In this document: piece by piece, positions 17,440 to 25,736 of the stretch
How positions within the stretch are numbered: the stretch's first letter is position 1
Layout of the letters: the number at the start of each line of letters is the position of its first letter
Assembly (NCBI GenBank): GCA_900757025.1
Contig: CAAEMG010000069.1
Location: 1-64,000 of the forward strand
Reading direction: 5' to 3'
Source: Clostridia bacterium
GTDB taxonomy: Bacteria > Bacillota > Clostridia > Lachnospirales > Anaerotignaceae
Length of the DNA: 64,000 bases
Program-made: the position numbers and the translations under genes
Notes under the pieces: generated by a model
Told to the model about the DNA's origin: nothing
Database searches by the model: none
The model's input: only the letters and a program-made list of their open reading frames with translations

Positions 17440-19278
17440 ATGGATGCTCTTAAAACTTTAAAAGAATGCTTCGGCTACAGCTCTTTCAGAAACGGTCAGA
17501 AAAAAACGGTACAGGCAATATTGTCAGGCAAAGATGTTATTGCAATTATGCCAACCGGTGCCGGAAAATCCATATGCTATCAGCTTCCTGCTGTTATGTC
17601 GGAAGGAATAACACTGGTTATTTCACCTCTTATTTCGCTTATGCAAGACCAGGTAAAGGCTTTAAAAGAAAACGGAATACGTGCGGCATACATAAATTCT
17701 TCTCTTACAGAAAGTCAAATATCAAAAGCTTTGTTTCTTGCCAAAAAAGGTACATACAAAATTATATACGTTTCTCCCGAACGTCTTGAAAACTTTGAAT
17801 TTATTTCATTTGCACAAAGCATAAATATATCAATGATAACCGTAGATGAAGCCCACTGTGTTTCACAATGGGGCTATGATTTTCGTCCAAGTTATCTTAA
17901 AATACGCAGTTTTACATCTATTTTAAAAAAACGCCCAATAATAAGTGCATTTACAGCCACAGCAACGGAAGACGTTAAAAACGACATTATAAATCTTCTC
18001 GGTTTAAAAAATCCGACGGTTGTTGCCACAGGCTTTGACAGAAAAAATCTTCACTACAGTGTTGTTAAACCACCGCAGAAAGATTTATTTTTAATAGACT
18101 TTATAAACCGTCATGCCGACCAAAGAGGAATAATATATTGTGCCACAAGAAAAAATGTTGATTTTGTATACGATATTTTAATAAAAAACGGTATACGTGC
18201 ATCAAAATATCATGCGGGAATATATCCGGAAATACGCCGAAAAAATCAAGAAAATTTTATATATGACCGCAGTGATGTTATGGTTGCCACAAATGCTTTC
18301 GGTATGGGCATAGATAAACCCGATGTGCGCTATGTTATCCACTACAATATGCCCCAGTGCATCGAAAATTATTATCAGGAGGCAGGACGGGCAGGCCGTG
18401 ACGGAGAAGATGCCCAGTGTGTGCTTATGTTTTCTCCAAACGATATACGCATAAACGAAATTCTTCTTTCACGCAAAGATTTTTCGCAAATGACACCTTC
18501 CCAAGCCATGAACATAAGAAAATGTGACACCCAAAGGCTTAATGCCATGAAGGAATACTGCACTACAACAGAGCCTTTAAGAAACTATATATTAAACTAT
18601 TTCGGTAATATCAGAGAAGAAAATACAAATGAAAATATTCAACCTGCAGAAGAAACTTCTGTTGAAATCACTGCCAAATACAGCAATCTTTTTAAACTGC
18701 TAAAAAATCTTCGCCATGATATAGCCCATGAAAAAAATGTGCCTGCATATATTATTTTCAGCGACAGAACATTAAAAGATATGTGTCTGAAACTTCCTTC
18801 CGATAAAGCCGAAATGCTTTCCGTAAACGGCGTTGGCGAAAGGAAATTCGAACAGTACGGCGAAAAATTTCTTAATGAAATTTCAAATTATATAGACACA
18901 TTTAAAAGCGATAAAATTACGGATATTAAAAAAACATCTGCCAAAAAAGAGGAATTTTATTTAACACCGGCGGAAGCGGAAAATTTTTTATACAAAAAGT
19001 TTTATTATATAACCAACATAAAAAACGAGCTTAACCGATTGCGAAGCAAAAATGTTAAAAAGCTTTCACATTTAACGCTTTACGACATTCTTCTAAAAGA
19101 AAATTATATAGAAAAAAGAGAATTTAACGGAAAATCCGTAAAACGAGCCACTGTTAAAGGGCTCGAATACGGAATAAGGGAAAAAGAAAAAACAAATTCA
19201 AAAGGAGAACGCTATATGTCGGTTTCATACCCCATAAATATACAGAAAATGCTTGTTGAATATTTTACGAAAAAATAA
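17440..19278 (+). CDS. recQ: RecQ-family DNA helicase lacking the zinc-binding cysteines
   Basis: 612-residue 3'-5' superfamily 2 helicase for recombination and repair. The helicase core is complete: FRNGQKKTV, Walker A MPTGAGKSICYQLP, DEAHCVSQWGYDFRPSY, FTATAT, and motifs V-VI FGMGIDKPDVR and YYQEAGRAGRDG. The RQC zinc module is not: KEYCTTTEPLRNYILNYFG is followed by an Asn/Glu-rich stretch in which the usual CGxCxxC is absent. An HRDC-like domain follows (KYSNLFKLLKNLRHDIA to GVGERKFEQYGEKFL), then ~110 C-terminal residues I cannot assign. It may be a second, diverged RecQ rather than the housekeeping one. Confidence 0.9.
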   Translation: MDALKTLKECFGYSSFRNGQKKTVQAILSGKDVIAIMPTGAGKSICYQLPAVMSEGITLVISPLISLMQDQVKALKENGIRAAYINSSLTESQISKALFLAKKGTYKIIYVSPERLENFEFISFAQSINISMITVDEAHCVSQWGYDFRPSYLKIRSFTSILKKRPIISAFTATATEDVKNDIINLLGLKNPTVVATGFDRKNLHYSVVKPPQKDLFLIDFINRHADQRGIIYCATRKNVDFVYDILIKNGIRASKYHAGIYPEIRRKNQENFIYDRSDVMVATNAFGMGIDKPDVRYVIHYNMPQCIENYYQEAGRAGRDGEDAQCVLMFSPNDIRINEILLSRKDFSQMTPSQAMNIRKCDTQRLNAMKEYCTTTEPLRNYILNYFGNIREENTNENIQPAEETSVEITAKYSNLFKLLKNLRHDIAHEKNVPAYIIFSDRTLKDMCLKLPSDKAEMLSVNGVGERKFEQYGEKFLNEISNYIDTFKSDKITDIKKTSAKKEEFYLTPAEAENFLYKKFYYITNIKNELNRLRSKNVKKLSHLTLYDILLKENYIEKREFNGKSVKRATVKGLEYGIREKEKTNSKGERYMSVSYPINIQKMLVEYFTKK

Positions 19279-19340
19279 CTGTAATTGCAAAGGACAAAAC
19301 AGAATATTATTTAATTAAACAAATATTTTGTGAGGCACAT

Positions 19341-19625
19341 ATGGCTGACGACACAAGAAGAAATTCCAAGCACAAAATTGTTATTGAAGAAAGAGAAAAC
19401 ATAGTAATTACAGGGGTTTCGGAGGTTATATCTTTTGACGAAGAAAATGTTGTATGCGATACCGAAATGGGTGCTTTATGTATACACGGAAGTGAACTGA
19501 GAATAGCAAGGCTTGATTTAGATGCAGGTATTTTGGAGGCAAAAGGCAACTTTGACAGTGCCGAATATACCGAACTGAATATTTTTGAACAAAAAGGCGG
19601 TTTATTAAAAAAAATATTCAGGTAG
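19341..19625 (+). CDS. yabP: Sporulation protein YabP
   Basis: 94-residue member of the YabP family, needed for spore coat or cortex development in Bacillus. Recognised by the pattern HKIVIEERENIVITGVSEV followed by CDTEMGALCIHGSELRI and the acidic LDLDAGILEAKG. Small soluble beta-rich protein. It is 9 bp upstream of yabQ, and both are followed by the FtsB/DivIC gene, the usual Firmicutes order. Confidence 0.92.
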   Translation: MADDTRRNSKHKIVIEERENIVITGVSEVISFDEENVVCDTEMGALCIHGSELRIARLDLDAGILEAKGNFDSAEYTELNIFEQKGGLLKKIFR

Positions 19626-19634
19626 GTGTTTTAA

Positions 19635-20186
19635 ATGATAATTTTAGCGGTAGACAGGCAGGCGGAAATATTTTTGTTTTCACTTTTTTGTGGAATATGT
19701 GCCGCCTTTTTATACGATATGCTTAAAACATTCCGACTTATGGTCTCCCATACAAAAATTGCGGAATATACCGAAGACTGCATATACTGGCTTTTTTGTG
19801 CATTTGTCTTTTTTTCTTTTATGCTGAAAAACAACAGCGGAGAAGTACGCTTTTTTTCAATATGTGCGTTTTTTGCGGCAATAATAATTTATAATTTAAC
19901 TTTAGGAAAAACAGTATCTTCTCTTTCCGCAAAAATTGTTTATTTTCTGAAAAAAACATTACAACTTTTTTGTGAGATAATTTGCACACCTTTTAAACTT
20001 TTGTGGACGGTTTTGAAAAAGCCTGCATTTTTTATTGGCAAAAAAGCAGAAAAAAAACTTCGCACAGTATTGATTTTAATACAAAAATATGTAAAAATAA
20101 AATTAAATCCGTCAAAAACGAAACAGAAAATAAAAGCAGAAAAAAGAGGCTTAAAAAATGGCAAAAAAAGCAAACAAAAGAGATAA
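19635..20186 (+). CDS. yabQ: Spore cortex protein YabQ
   Basis: 183-residue membrane protein required for spore cortex formation. The N-terminal two-thirds have four to five hydrophobic segments, with the family pattern FLFSLFCGICAAFLYDMLK near residue 13. The C-terminus is very basic (many Lys) and probably cytoplasmic. The end overlaps the next gene by 29 bp. Confidence 0.9.
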   Translation: MIILAVDRQAEIFLFSLFCGICAAFLYDMLKTFRLMVSHTKIAEYTEDCIYWLFCAFVFFSFMLKNNSGEVRFFSICAFFAAIIIYNLTLGKTVSSLSAKIVYFLKKTLQLFCEIICTPFKLLWTVLKKPAFFIGKKAEKKLRTVLILIQKYVKIKLNPSKTKQKIKAEKRGLKNGKKSKQKR

Positions 20187-20457
20187 ATCATATACAAGAG
20201 TTATCGTGGGCTGTTTTATGGTATTTTTTATATTTGTGGTAGGCATATGTGTATACAAGCAAAGCCGTGAACTTTACAATCTTAAAAAAGAAGAACTTGC
20301 CGTTTCTCAACAGATAGAAGATGAAAAAAACAAAAAACTTCAGCTTGAAAATAAGCAAAGCTACTATGAAAGTGATGAATACATAGAAAAAGTTGCAAGA
20401 GAACAGCTTGGCCTTGTAAAAAGCGGTGAGCTTGTGTTTATAAATAATGCCGACTAA
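20158..20457 (+). CDS. FtsB/DivIC-type septum formation initiator
   Basis: 99-residue bitopic division protein. A basic cytoplasmic start is followed by one membrane helix (about residues 17-36) and a coiled coil (ELYNLKKEELAVSQQIEDE and onward), then the family end YIEKVAREQLGLVKSGELVF. It forms the DivIB-DivIC-FtsL-type complex in related bacteria. It begins inside yabQ, so translation is coupled. It is the last gene before the tRNA promoter. Confidence 0.9.
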   Translation: MAKKANKRDKSYTRVIVGCFMVFFIFVVGICVYKQSRELYNLKKEELAVSQQIEDEKNKKLQLENKQSYYESDEYIEKVAREQLGLVKSGELVFINNAD

Positions 20458-20474
20458 AAAATTGTAAAAAACTA

Positions 20475-20503
20475 TTGACTTTTTTGTAATAAAAAAGTAT
20501 ACT
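20475..20503 (+). promoter_or_regulatory. Promoter of the Met-Glu-Val tRNA cluster
   Basis: TTGACT (20475-20480), a 17-bp spacer, TATACT (20498-20503), 21 bp before the first tRNA. Near-consensus, as usual for stable RNA. Confidence 0.85.
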
Positions 20504-20524
20504 ACTTTAAGTCAGCAGTATTAT

Positions 20525-20598
20525 GGCGGAGTAGCTCAGTTGGCTAGAGCACGCGGTTCATACCCGCGGTGTCGAGGGTTCGAATCCCCCCTCCGCTA
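20525..20598 (+). tRNA. tRNA-Met (CAT)
   Basis: 74-nt cloverleaf: acceptor GGCGGAG / CTCCGCT, anticodon loop TTCATAC, T loop TTCGAAT, discriminator A; no CCA encoded. The normally paired first position (G-T) suggests an elongator rather than initiator Met tRNA. The T stem has one A-C mismatch. Confidence 0.93.
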
Positions 20599-20605
20599 TT
20601 TGTAT

Positions 20606-20677
20606 GGCCCGTTGGTCAAGCGGTCAAGACGCGGCCCTCTCACGGCTGAAACAAGGGTTCGATTCCCTTACGGGTCA
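20606..20677 (+). tRNA. tRNA-Glu (CTC)
   Basis: 72-nt cloverleaf: acceptor GGCCCGT / ACGGGTC, anticodon loop CTCTCAC giving CTC, T loop TTCGATT, discriminator A. The body is typical glutamate tRNA; the C34 anticodon reads GAG only. Confidence 0.92.
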
Positions 20678-20693
20678 CTTTAGTTTAATATAT

Positions 20694-20766
20694 GGGAGTT
20701 TAGCTCAGCTGGGAGAGCGCTTGCCTTACAAGCAAGATGTCACAGGTTCGAGCCCTGTAATTCCCA
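20694..20766 (+). tRNA. tRNA-Val (TAC)
   Basis: 73-nt cloverleaf: acceptor GGGAGTT / AATTCCC (one G-T pair), anticodon loop CTTACAA giving TAC, T loop TTCGAGC, discriminator A. Confidence 0.92.
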
Positions 20767-20771
20767 TAAAT

Positions 20772-20804
20772 AAAAACGATGTTCATTTTGAGCATCGTTT
20801 TTTT
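20772..20804 (+). terminator. Terminator of the tRNA cluster
   Basis: AAACGATG and CATCGTTT arms around a short loop, followed by a T run. Confidence 0.85.
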
Positions 20805-20896
20805 ATTCTATATTCTTTTTGTATCAGCCAAAAACTATAAACATATTTTTTATTTTTTCTCTCTGTTATCCACTATATAGTTGATTTTATTCACTT

Positions 20897-21418
20897 TTAT
20901 AACAATTTTTCAAACATTCTGAACTTTGCCCAGCCTGCTTCTTTATAATACATATCTTCTTCGCCGGCAAAAACAAAGCCTGTTTTAAGATAAAGTTTTT
21001 CAGCAGAAGAATTGTTTCCCATTATATCCAGTCTGACGGCTTTTTTACCCTCTTTTCTTCCAAGTGCAAATATATTTTCAATAAATATTTTGCCTATGCC
21101 TCTGCCCCTTATATCGGCTCTCACAACCAGTGCATGAGGCACAAATATTTCATCTGCCGAAAAATCATATGCCCATTTTATATTTTTATAGCCTTCGTTA
21201 CACACGCTGTTTAGTATAACCGCCGCACAAATGCCATCTTTGTCCCTTAAAACATACATTTCGCCTTTTGCTGTGCTTTCCTTTATAAATTCATCGGAAG
21301 GATATATGCCTTTTCTCCAGCCTATGGAAGAATTATTTTTGTCCATATAATCTATAGCGTCCCAGTAAAGCTGTTTTATGGCTGAAAAATCTTTTTCTTC
21401 CGCTCTTTCAAAAACCAT
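20897..21418 (-). CDS. GNAT-family N-acetyltransferase
   Basis: 173-residue acetyl-CoA-dependent acetyltransferase. The acetyl-CoA loop is VVRADIRGRGIGKIFIEN near residue 98, preceded by the strand YVLRDKDGICAAVIL. The C-terminal GNNSSAEKLYLKTGFVFAGE is the typical GNAT motif B. The substrate cannot be read. It starts 15 bp after rqcP on the same strand and is probably the last gene of the copA-to-rqcP run. Confidence 0.88.
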   Translation of the reverse strand: MVFERAEEKDFSAIKQLYWDAIDYMDKNNSSIGWRKGIYPSDEFIKESTAKGEMYVLRDKDGICAAVILNSVCNEGYKNIKWAYDFSADEIFVPHALVVRADIRGRGIGKIFIENIFALGRKEGKKAVRLDIMGNNSSAEKLYLKTGFVFAGEEDMYYKEAGWAKFRMFEKLL

Positions 21419-21433
21419 TTTCCAAACCTTCTG

Positions 21434-21673
21434 TTATAAACTTTCATACATATTTACGGCGTCCTCTTTTTTGGTGCTTTCGGAAAGATTTAAAACTCTT
21501 ACCTTCGTAATATTGCTGCCGAAACGTATTTCTATTTCATCTCCAACTTTAACATCAACGGAAGCCTTTGCTATTTTTCCGTTTACGCTAACTCTGCCTG
21601 CGTCGCAAGCCTCGTTGGCTATTGTACGTCTTTTAATTATTCTGGAAACTTTAAGAAATTTATCAAGTCTCAT
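21434..21673 (-). CDS. rqcP: S4-domain RNA-binding protein RqcP (YabO/Hsp15 family)
   Basis: 79-residue S4 protein. [20 protein letters not shown] and [15 protein letters not shown] are the S4 alpha-L motif. In Bacillus RqcP works with RqcH in C-terminal alanine tailing of stalled nascent chains on 50S subunits. It lies behind the hup terminator, 61 bp downstream of hup, with its own ribosome site GGAGGG. The usual next gene in Firmicutes, yabP, is not here but at 19341 on the other strand. Confidence 0.92.
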   Translation of the reverse strand: MRLDKFLKVSRIIKRRTIANEACDAGRVSVNGKIAKASVDVKVGDEIEIRFGSNITKVRVLNLSESTKKEDAVNMYESL

Positions 21674-21688
21674 TTTGCCCTCCTATAA

Positions 21689-21722
21689 AAATAAGACCCA
21701 CACCAAAAAAAGTGCGGGCCTA
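21689..21722 (-). terminator. Terminator after hup
   Basis: Minus-strand hairpin from GACCCACAC (plus 21695-21703) and GTGCGGGCC (21712-21720), followed by a T-rich run in minus sense. It should reduce read-through into rqcP. Confidence 0.8.
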
Positions 21723-21734
21723 AGTAAAATCAAA

Positions 21735-22010
21735 TTATTCGTTTACTGCGTCCTTTAAAGCCTTGCCTGCTTTAAATTTAGGAGCCTTAGAAGCAGCGAT
21801 AATCATATCTTCGCCTGTCTGAGGGTTTCTGCCCATTCTTTCTGCTCTTTCAGATACTTCAAATGTACCGAAGCCAACAAGCTGAACCTTTCCGCCGTTT
21901 TTAAGTTCTTCTGTAACAACTTCTTCAAAAGCCTTTAATGCCTTTTCCGCATCCTTTTTACTTAATTCTGCCTTTGCAGCAATAGCATCAACTAAATCTG
22001 CTTTATTCAT
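21735..22010 (-). CDS. hup: DNA-binding protein HU
   Basis: 91-residue nucleoid protein that bends DNA as a dimer. The complete HU sequence is visible: [40 protein letters not shown] with the beta-arm proline, and the end [13 protein letters not shown]. It sits between mazG and rqcP, as in many Clostridia, with a strong AGGAGG ribosome site. Confidence 0.97.
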   Translation of the reverse strand: MNKADLVDAIAAKAELSKKDAEKALKAFEEVVTEELKNGGKVQLVGFGTFEVSERAERMGRNPQTGEDMIIAASKAPKFKAGKALKDAVNE

Positions 22011-22031
22011 TATTTAGTCCTCCTTTAAAAT

Positions 22032-22811
22032 TTATTGATTTTTTGCACGCTCCCAAAGCATGTCCAGCTCTTCTTGGGAAAGGTCTTTTACCTTTCTTTC
22101 CGAATTTTGGGCGTACTTCTCAATATATACAAATCTATTTATAAACTTTTCTGAGGCATTTGTCAAGGAAAACTCTGGATTTATGCCCAAAAACCTTGAA
22201 ATATTTACCATAGAGAACAAAATGTCACCAAACTCCTCTTCAACATTTCCGTTTTCCTTATCCATTTCAACAAGCAGTTCGTCTATTTCTTCCTTGGCTT
22301 TTATAAGAGCAGATTTTGCATCGGAAAAATCCATTCCGGCGTCTTTTGCCTTTTTCTGTATTTTCGATGCCCTCAAAAGCGCAGGAAAACTTTTAGGCAC
22401 AGCCTTCATCATTTCGCCGTAGGTTTCAAAGTCCTTTTCCTTCTTTTTGTTCTTTTCCCAAAGAGAAGAAACATCTTCTGCCGTTTCTGCCTTATCATTG
22501 CCGAAAATATGGCTGTGGCGGCTTATCATTTTTCGGCTTATGCCGTCCGTAACGTCATCAACGGAAAATTTGCCCTTTTCCTCTTCTATAAGGCTGTGGA
22601 GAATAACCTGCATAAGCACATCTCCAAGTTCTTCTTTAAGGTTTTCCCTATCGCCGTTATTTATGGCTTCTATTACCTCAAAAGCCTCCTCCGCCATAGC
22701 CCCTTTCAGGCTTTCGTGAGTCTGCACCCTGTCCCACGGGCATCCGTCGGGTGCTCTTAAACGGCGCATAATTTCCGCAAAATCATAAAAACTGTATTTT
22801 TCTTTTTCCAT
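22032..22811 (-). CDS. mazG: Nucleoside triphosphate pyrophosphohydrolase MazG
   Basis: 259-residue house-cleaning enzyme that hydrolyses NTPs to NMP and PPi. The tandem MazG domains are visible. The first has APDGCPWDRVQTHESLKGA and the metal site EELGDVLMQVILHS. The second has VEEFGDILFSMVNISRFLG near residue 190. In B. subtilis the related YabN carries an additional methylase domain that is absent here. Only 9 bp separate it from csoR, so it is probably read from the copper-responsive copA promoter, perhaps with an internal promoter that I cannot see. Confidence 0.95.
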   Translation of the reverse strand: MEKEKYSFYDFAEIMRRLRAPDGCPWDRVQTHESLKGAMAEEAFEVIEAINNGDRENLKEELGDVLMQVILHSLIEEEKGKFSVDDVTDGISRKMISRHSHIFGNDKAETAEDVSSLWEKNKKKEKDFETYGEMMKAVPKSFPALLRASKIQKKAKDAGMDFSDAKSALIKAKEEIDELLVEMDKENGNVEEEFGDILFSMVNISRFLGINPEFSLTNASEKFINRFVYIEKYAQNSERKVKDLSQEELDMLWERAKNQ

Positions 22812-22820
22812 AATTTAATC

Positions 22821-23087
22821 CTACTTTGCTATTTTATCCAGTATATCCAAAAATTCATCTATTTTTTCGTCATCGCCGTCATTATTTTCAAGGGCATATT
22901 TTATACAGCCCTTCATGTGTGCCTTTATTATTTCTCTGTTGGTTTTTCTTAAAATAGCCTCCGTTGCCATAACCTGATTTGAAATATCAATGCAGTATCT
23001 GTCGTCTTCAACCATTTTAAGTATGCCGTCTATCTGGCCTCTGGCGGTTTTGAGCAGTCTTGAAATTTTAGCCTTGTCAGCCTGCAT
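22821..23087 (-). CDS. csoR: CsoR-family copper-sensing repressor
   Basis: 88-residue all-helical repressor. The Cu(I) ligands of true CsoR are present at the right spacing: Cys32 (DRYCIDI), His57 and Cys61 (KAHMKGCIKY), that is C-x24-H-x3-C. The start codon overlaps the copA stop (TAATG), so translation is coupled. It is expected to bind the CCCCACAGGGG operator ahead of copA and release it when copper binds. Confidence 0.95.
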   Translation of the reverse strand: MQADKAKISRLLKTARGQIDGILKMVEDDRYCIDISNQVMATEAILRKTNREIIKAHMKGCIKYALENNDGDDEKIDEFLDILDKIAK

Positions 23088-25651
23088 TATTTAATCTCCT
23101 TAACTTCATAGCCGGCGTCTTCAACGGCTTTTTTAAGCACATCGTCGGATACGGCTTTGCTAAGCTCAACATAAGCACATTTGTTGTCAAGGCTTACTTC
23201 TGCCTTTACGCCGTCTATAGCATTAAGAGCCTTGTCTACTCTTCCTGTGCAATGTGTACACATCATGCCGTCAATCATCATTGTTTTCTTTTCCATATCT
23301 TTTACCTCTTTCTCCTCAACAATATTTTCTGTTATTTTATTTTCAACCGCATTATCGGCTGTTGTCACATTTATTTTTGAATGGCTCGGCTTAAATTTTC
23401 TAAGTCTTAGAGCATTTGTAACAACAAAAACAGAACTAAGGCTCATTGCCGCCGCACCAATCATAGGGTTAAGTTTTAATCCGAAAGCAGGATAGAACAC
23501 TCCCGCCGCAACAGGTATACCTATTACGTTGTAGAAGAACGCCCAGAAAAGGTTTTCCTTAATGTTCTTAATTGTTGCCTTGCTAAGCTCAACAGCCGCC
23601 ACAGCGTCCATAAGAGAGCTTTTTATAAGCACTATGTCCGCGCTTTCTATTGCAACATCTGTTCCTGCGCCAATGGCAATGCCAACATCTGCTCTTGCAA
23701 GGGCAGGTGCATCGTTTATTCCGTCGCCAACCATGGCAACCTTCTTTCCTTCCTCCTGCAAAGCTCTTACATGGCTTTCCTTATCCTGAGGAAGCACCTG
23801 TGCAATAACATTTGTTACGCCTATTTCTTTTCCTATTGCCTCGGCTGTTTTTTTATTGTCGCCTGTAAGCATTATAACATCTATTCCCATATCCTTAAAG
23901 GCTTTTATGGCTTCCGCACTGTCCGGCTTTATTTTGTCGGCAACGGCTATAACAGCCATAAGTGAGCCGTCAAGAGCAAATATAAGAGGTGTTTTTGCCT
24001 CGTTTGAAAATTTTTCAATATCTTTTTCGGCTTTTGAAACATCTATATTTTTTTCAGCCATAAGTTTTAAATTTCCGGCAATTATTTTCTTTCCGCCAAC
24101 CGTACATAAAATGCCTTTTCCGCCAACGGACTCAAAATCTTCGGCTTTTTCGGCAAGTATATTTTTTCCTTCGGCGCAGCTTATAACAGCCTGCGAAAGA
24201 GGATGTTCGGAAAGCTTTTCGGCACTTGATGCAAAGCGCAAAACTTCGTTTTCGGTCATGCCGTTATAAATCTTTACGTCTGTAACTTCCGGCTTTCCTT
24301 CTGTAATTGTTCCTGTTTTATCAAGAACAACGGCGTTTATTTTGTGTGCCGTTTCAAGGCTTTCGGCGCTTTTAATAAGTATGCCGTTTTCCGCGCCTTT
24401 TCCCGTTCCAACCATTATCGCCGTTGGCGTTGCAAGCCCCAAAGCGCAGGGGCAGGATATAACGAGTACCGCTATGGCTATTGAAATGGCAAAGCTTACA
24501 CCAAACCCAAGAGCAAGCCATACAACAAACGCCAAAAGAGCAATGCCTATTACTGTGGGAACAAAAACTCCCGCAACCTTATCGGCAAGTTTTGCTATAG
24601 GTGCTTTGCTTCCCGATGCGTCCTCAACAAGATGAATAATCTGTGCAAGAGTTGTATCGTTTCCCACCTTTTCGGCTCTGAATTTAAAGCTACCGTTTTT
24701 GTTTATTGTAGCGCATACGGCTTTATCTCCTATCTTTTTCTCAACAGGTATGCTTTCTCCCGTTATTGCCGATTCGTCAACATAGGAATAACCTTCAATA
24801 ATCGTTCCGTCTGCCGGTATGCTGCTTCCCGGCTTTACAAGCACCCTATCGCCAACTTTAATTTCTTCCGCAGGAATTTCCGTAAATTCTCCGTTTCGTT
24901 CCACAAAAGCCATTTTAGGGGCTAAATCGAGAAGTTTTTCTATTGCCTCGCCTGTTTTTCCTTTTGAACGTGACTCAAGATATTTTCCCAATGTAATAAG
25001 GGCAAGTATCATTGCCGCAGATTCAAAATAAAGCTCCATTGTTTTTTCGTGAACCATCTGCATATCGCCTCTGCCTGCGTAATATGCCATGCCGAAAAGG
25101 GCTATAACGCTGTACACAGCCGCCGCCATAGAACCTACGGCAACAAGGCTGTCCATATTAGGGCTTCTGTTTAAAAGGCTTTTAAAGCCGTTTTCATAGT
25201 ATTTTCGGTTTACATACATAACGGGCAGAGTAAGGAAAAGCTGGGTAAGGGCAAAAACCATCATGTTTTCGTGTCCGCTTAAAAATGACGGTATAGGCAC
25301 CCCCACCATGTGTCCCATACAAATATAGAAAAGAGGAATAAGGAACACAAAAGAAACTATAAGACGAAATCTCATATTTTTCTGTTCTTCCTCGGCAACC
25401 TTCTTTTTATTTTCCTCTTCTTTTTTTGTGGCTGTCTGCGCACCAACTTCCGATGCACCGTAGCCGCCTTTTTCAACCGCTTCTATTATTTTCTGGGCGT
25501 TTGTAACATTTTCGTCGTAATCTACCTGCATACTGTTTTGCAAAAGATTGACGCTTACTTTCTCTACGCCTTCAACTTTGCTTACGCTTTTTTCCACATG
25601 GGCACTGCACGCACCGCAGGTCATTCCGTAAACATCAAATTTTTTCTTCAA
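23087..25651 (-). CDS. copA: Copper-exporting P1B-type ATPase with an extra C-terminal HMA domain
   Basis: 854-residue Cu(I) efflux ATPase in the cytoplasmic membrane. Order: N-terminal HMA with YGMTCGACSAHVEKS, membrane helices, actuator loop with TGES, transport-site ISCPCALGLATPTA near residue 400, phosphorylation site VVLDKTGTITEG near residue 440, ATP-binding and hinge motif MVGDGINDAPALA, then a second HMA at the extreme C-terminus (MIDGMMCTHCTGRVDKAL, about residue 795). The start must be TTG at 25651 with AGGAGG upstream, because the next ATG lies inside the first metal motif. An internal ribosome site and ATG at 23296 could yield the last domain alone. Confidence 0.96.
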   Translation of the reverse strand: MKKKFDVYGMTCGACSAHVEKSVSKVEGVEKVSVNLLQNSMQVDYDENVTNAQKIIEAVEKGGYGASEVGAQTATKKEEENKKKVAEEEQKNMRFRLIVSFVFLIPLFYICMGHMVGVPIPSFLSGHENMMVFALTQLFLTLPVMYVNRKYYENGFKSLLNRSPNMDSLVAVGSMAAAVYSVIALFGMAYYAGRGDMQMVHEKTMELYFESAAMILALITLGKYLESRSKGKTGEAIEKLLDLAPKMAFVERNGEFTEIPAEEIKVGDRVLVKPGSSIPADGTIIEGYSYVDESAITGESIPVEKKIGDKAVCATINKNGSFKFRAEKVGNDTTLAQIIHLVEDASGSKAPIAKLADKVAGVFVPTVIGIALLAFVVWLALGFGVSFAISIAIAVLVISCPCALGLATPTAIMVGTGKGAENGILIKSAESLETAHKINAVVLDKTGTITEGKPEVTDVKIYNGMTENEVLRFASSAEKLSEHPLSQAVISCAEGKNILAEKAEDFESVGGKGILCTVGGKKIIAGNLKLMAEKNIDVSKAEKDIEKFSNEAKTPLIFALDGSLMAVIAVADKIKPDSAEAIKAFKDMGIDVIMLTGDNKKTAEAIGKEIGVTNVIAQVLPQDKESHVRALQEEGKKVAMVGDGINDAPALARADVGIAIGAGTDVAIESADIVLIKSSLMDAVAAVELSKATIKNIKENLFWAFFYNVIGIPVAAGVFYPAFGLKLNPMIGAAAMSLSSVFVVTNALRLRKFKPSHSKINVTTADNAVENKITENIVEEKEVKDMEKKTMMIDGMMCTHCTGRVDKALNAIDGVKAEVSLDNKCAYVELSKAVSDDVLKKAVEDAGYEVKEIK

Positions 25652-25667
25652 ATTTTTTTACACCTCC

Positions 25668-25693
25668 TAACACCCCACAGGGGTATAGTGTTA
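25668..25693. promoter_or_regulatory. CsoR-type operator overlapping the copA transcription start
   Basis: Inverted repeat CCCC-ACA-GGGG (25673-25683) flanked by TAACAC (25668-25673) and GTGTTA (25688-25693). GC-rich dyads of this kind in AT-rich context are the known CsoR targets. It sits immediately downstream of the -10 box. Confidence 0.85.
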
Positions 25694-25721
25694 ATATAAA
25701 TCCTAATTCCTATTTTGTCAA
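25693..25721 (-). promoter_or_regulatory. copA promoter (minus strand)
   Basis: In minus sense TTGACA (plus 25716-25721), a 17-bp spacer, TATATT (plus 25693-25698). Confidence 0.85.
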
Positions 25722-25736
25722 TATAAGTTTAAGGTT

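Noticed and set aside
20604..20840. Open frame spanning tRNA-Glu and tRNA-Val
   Set aside because: Its sequence is two tRNA genes and a terminator read as codons.
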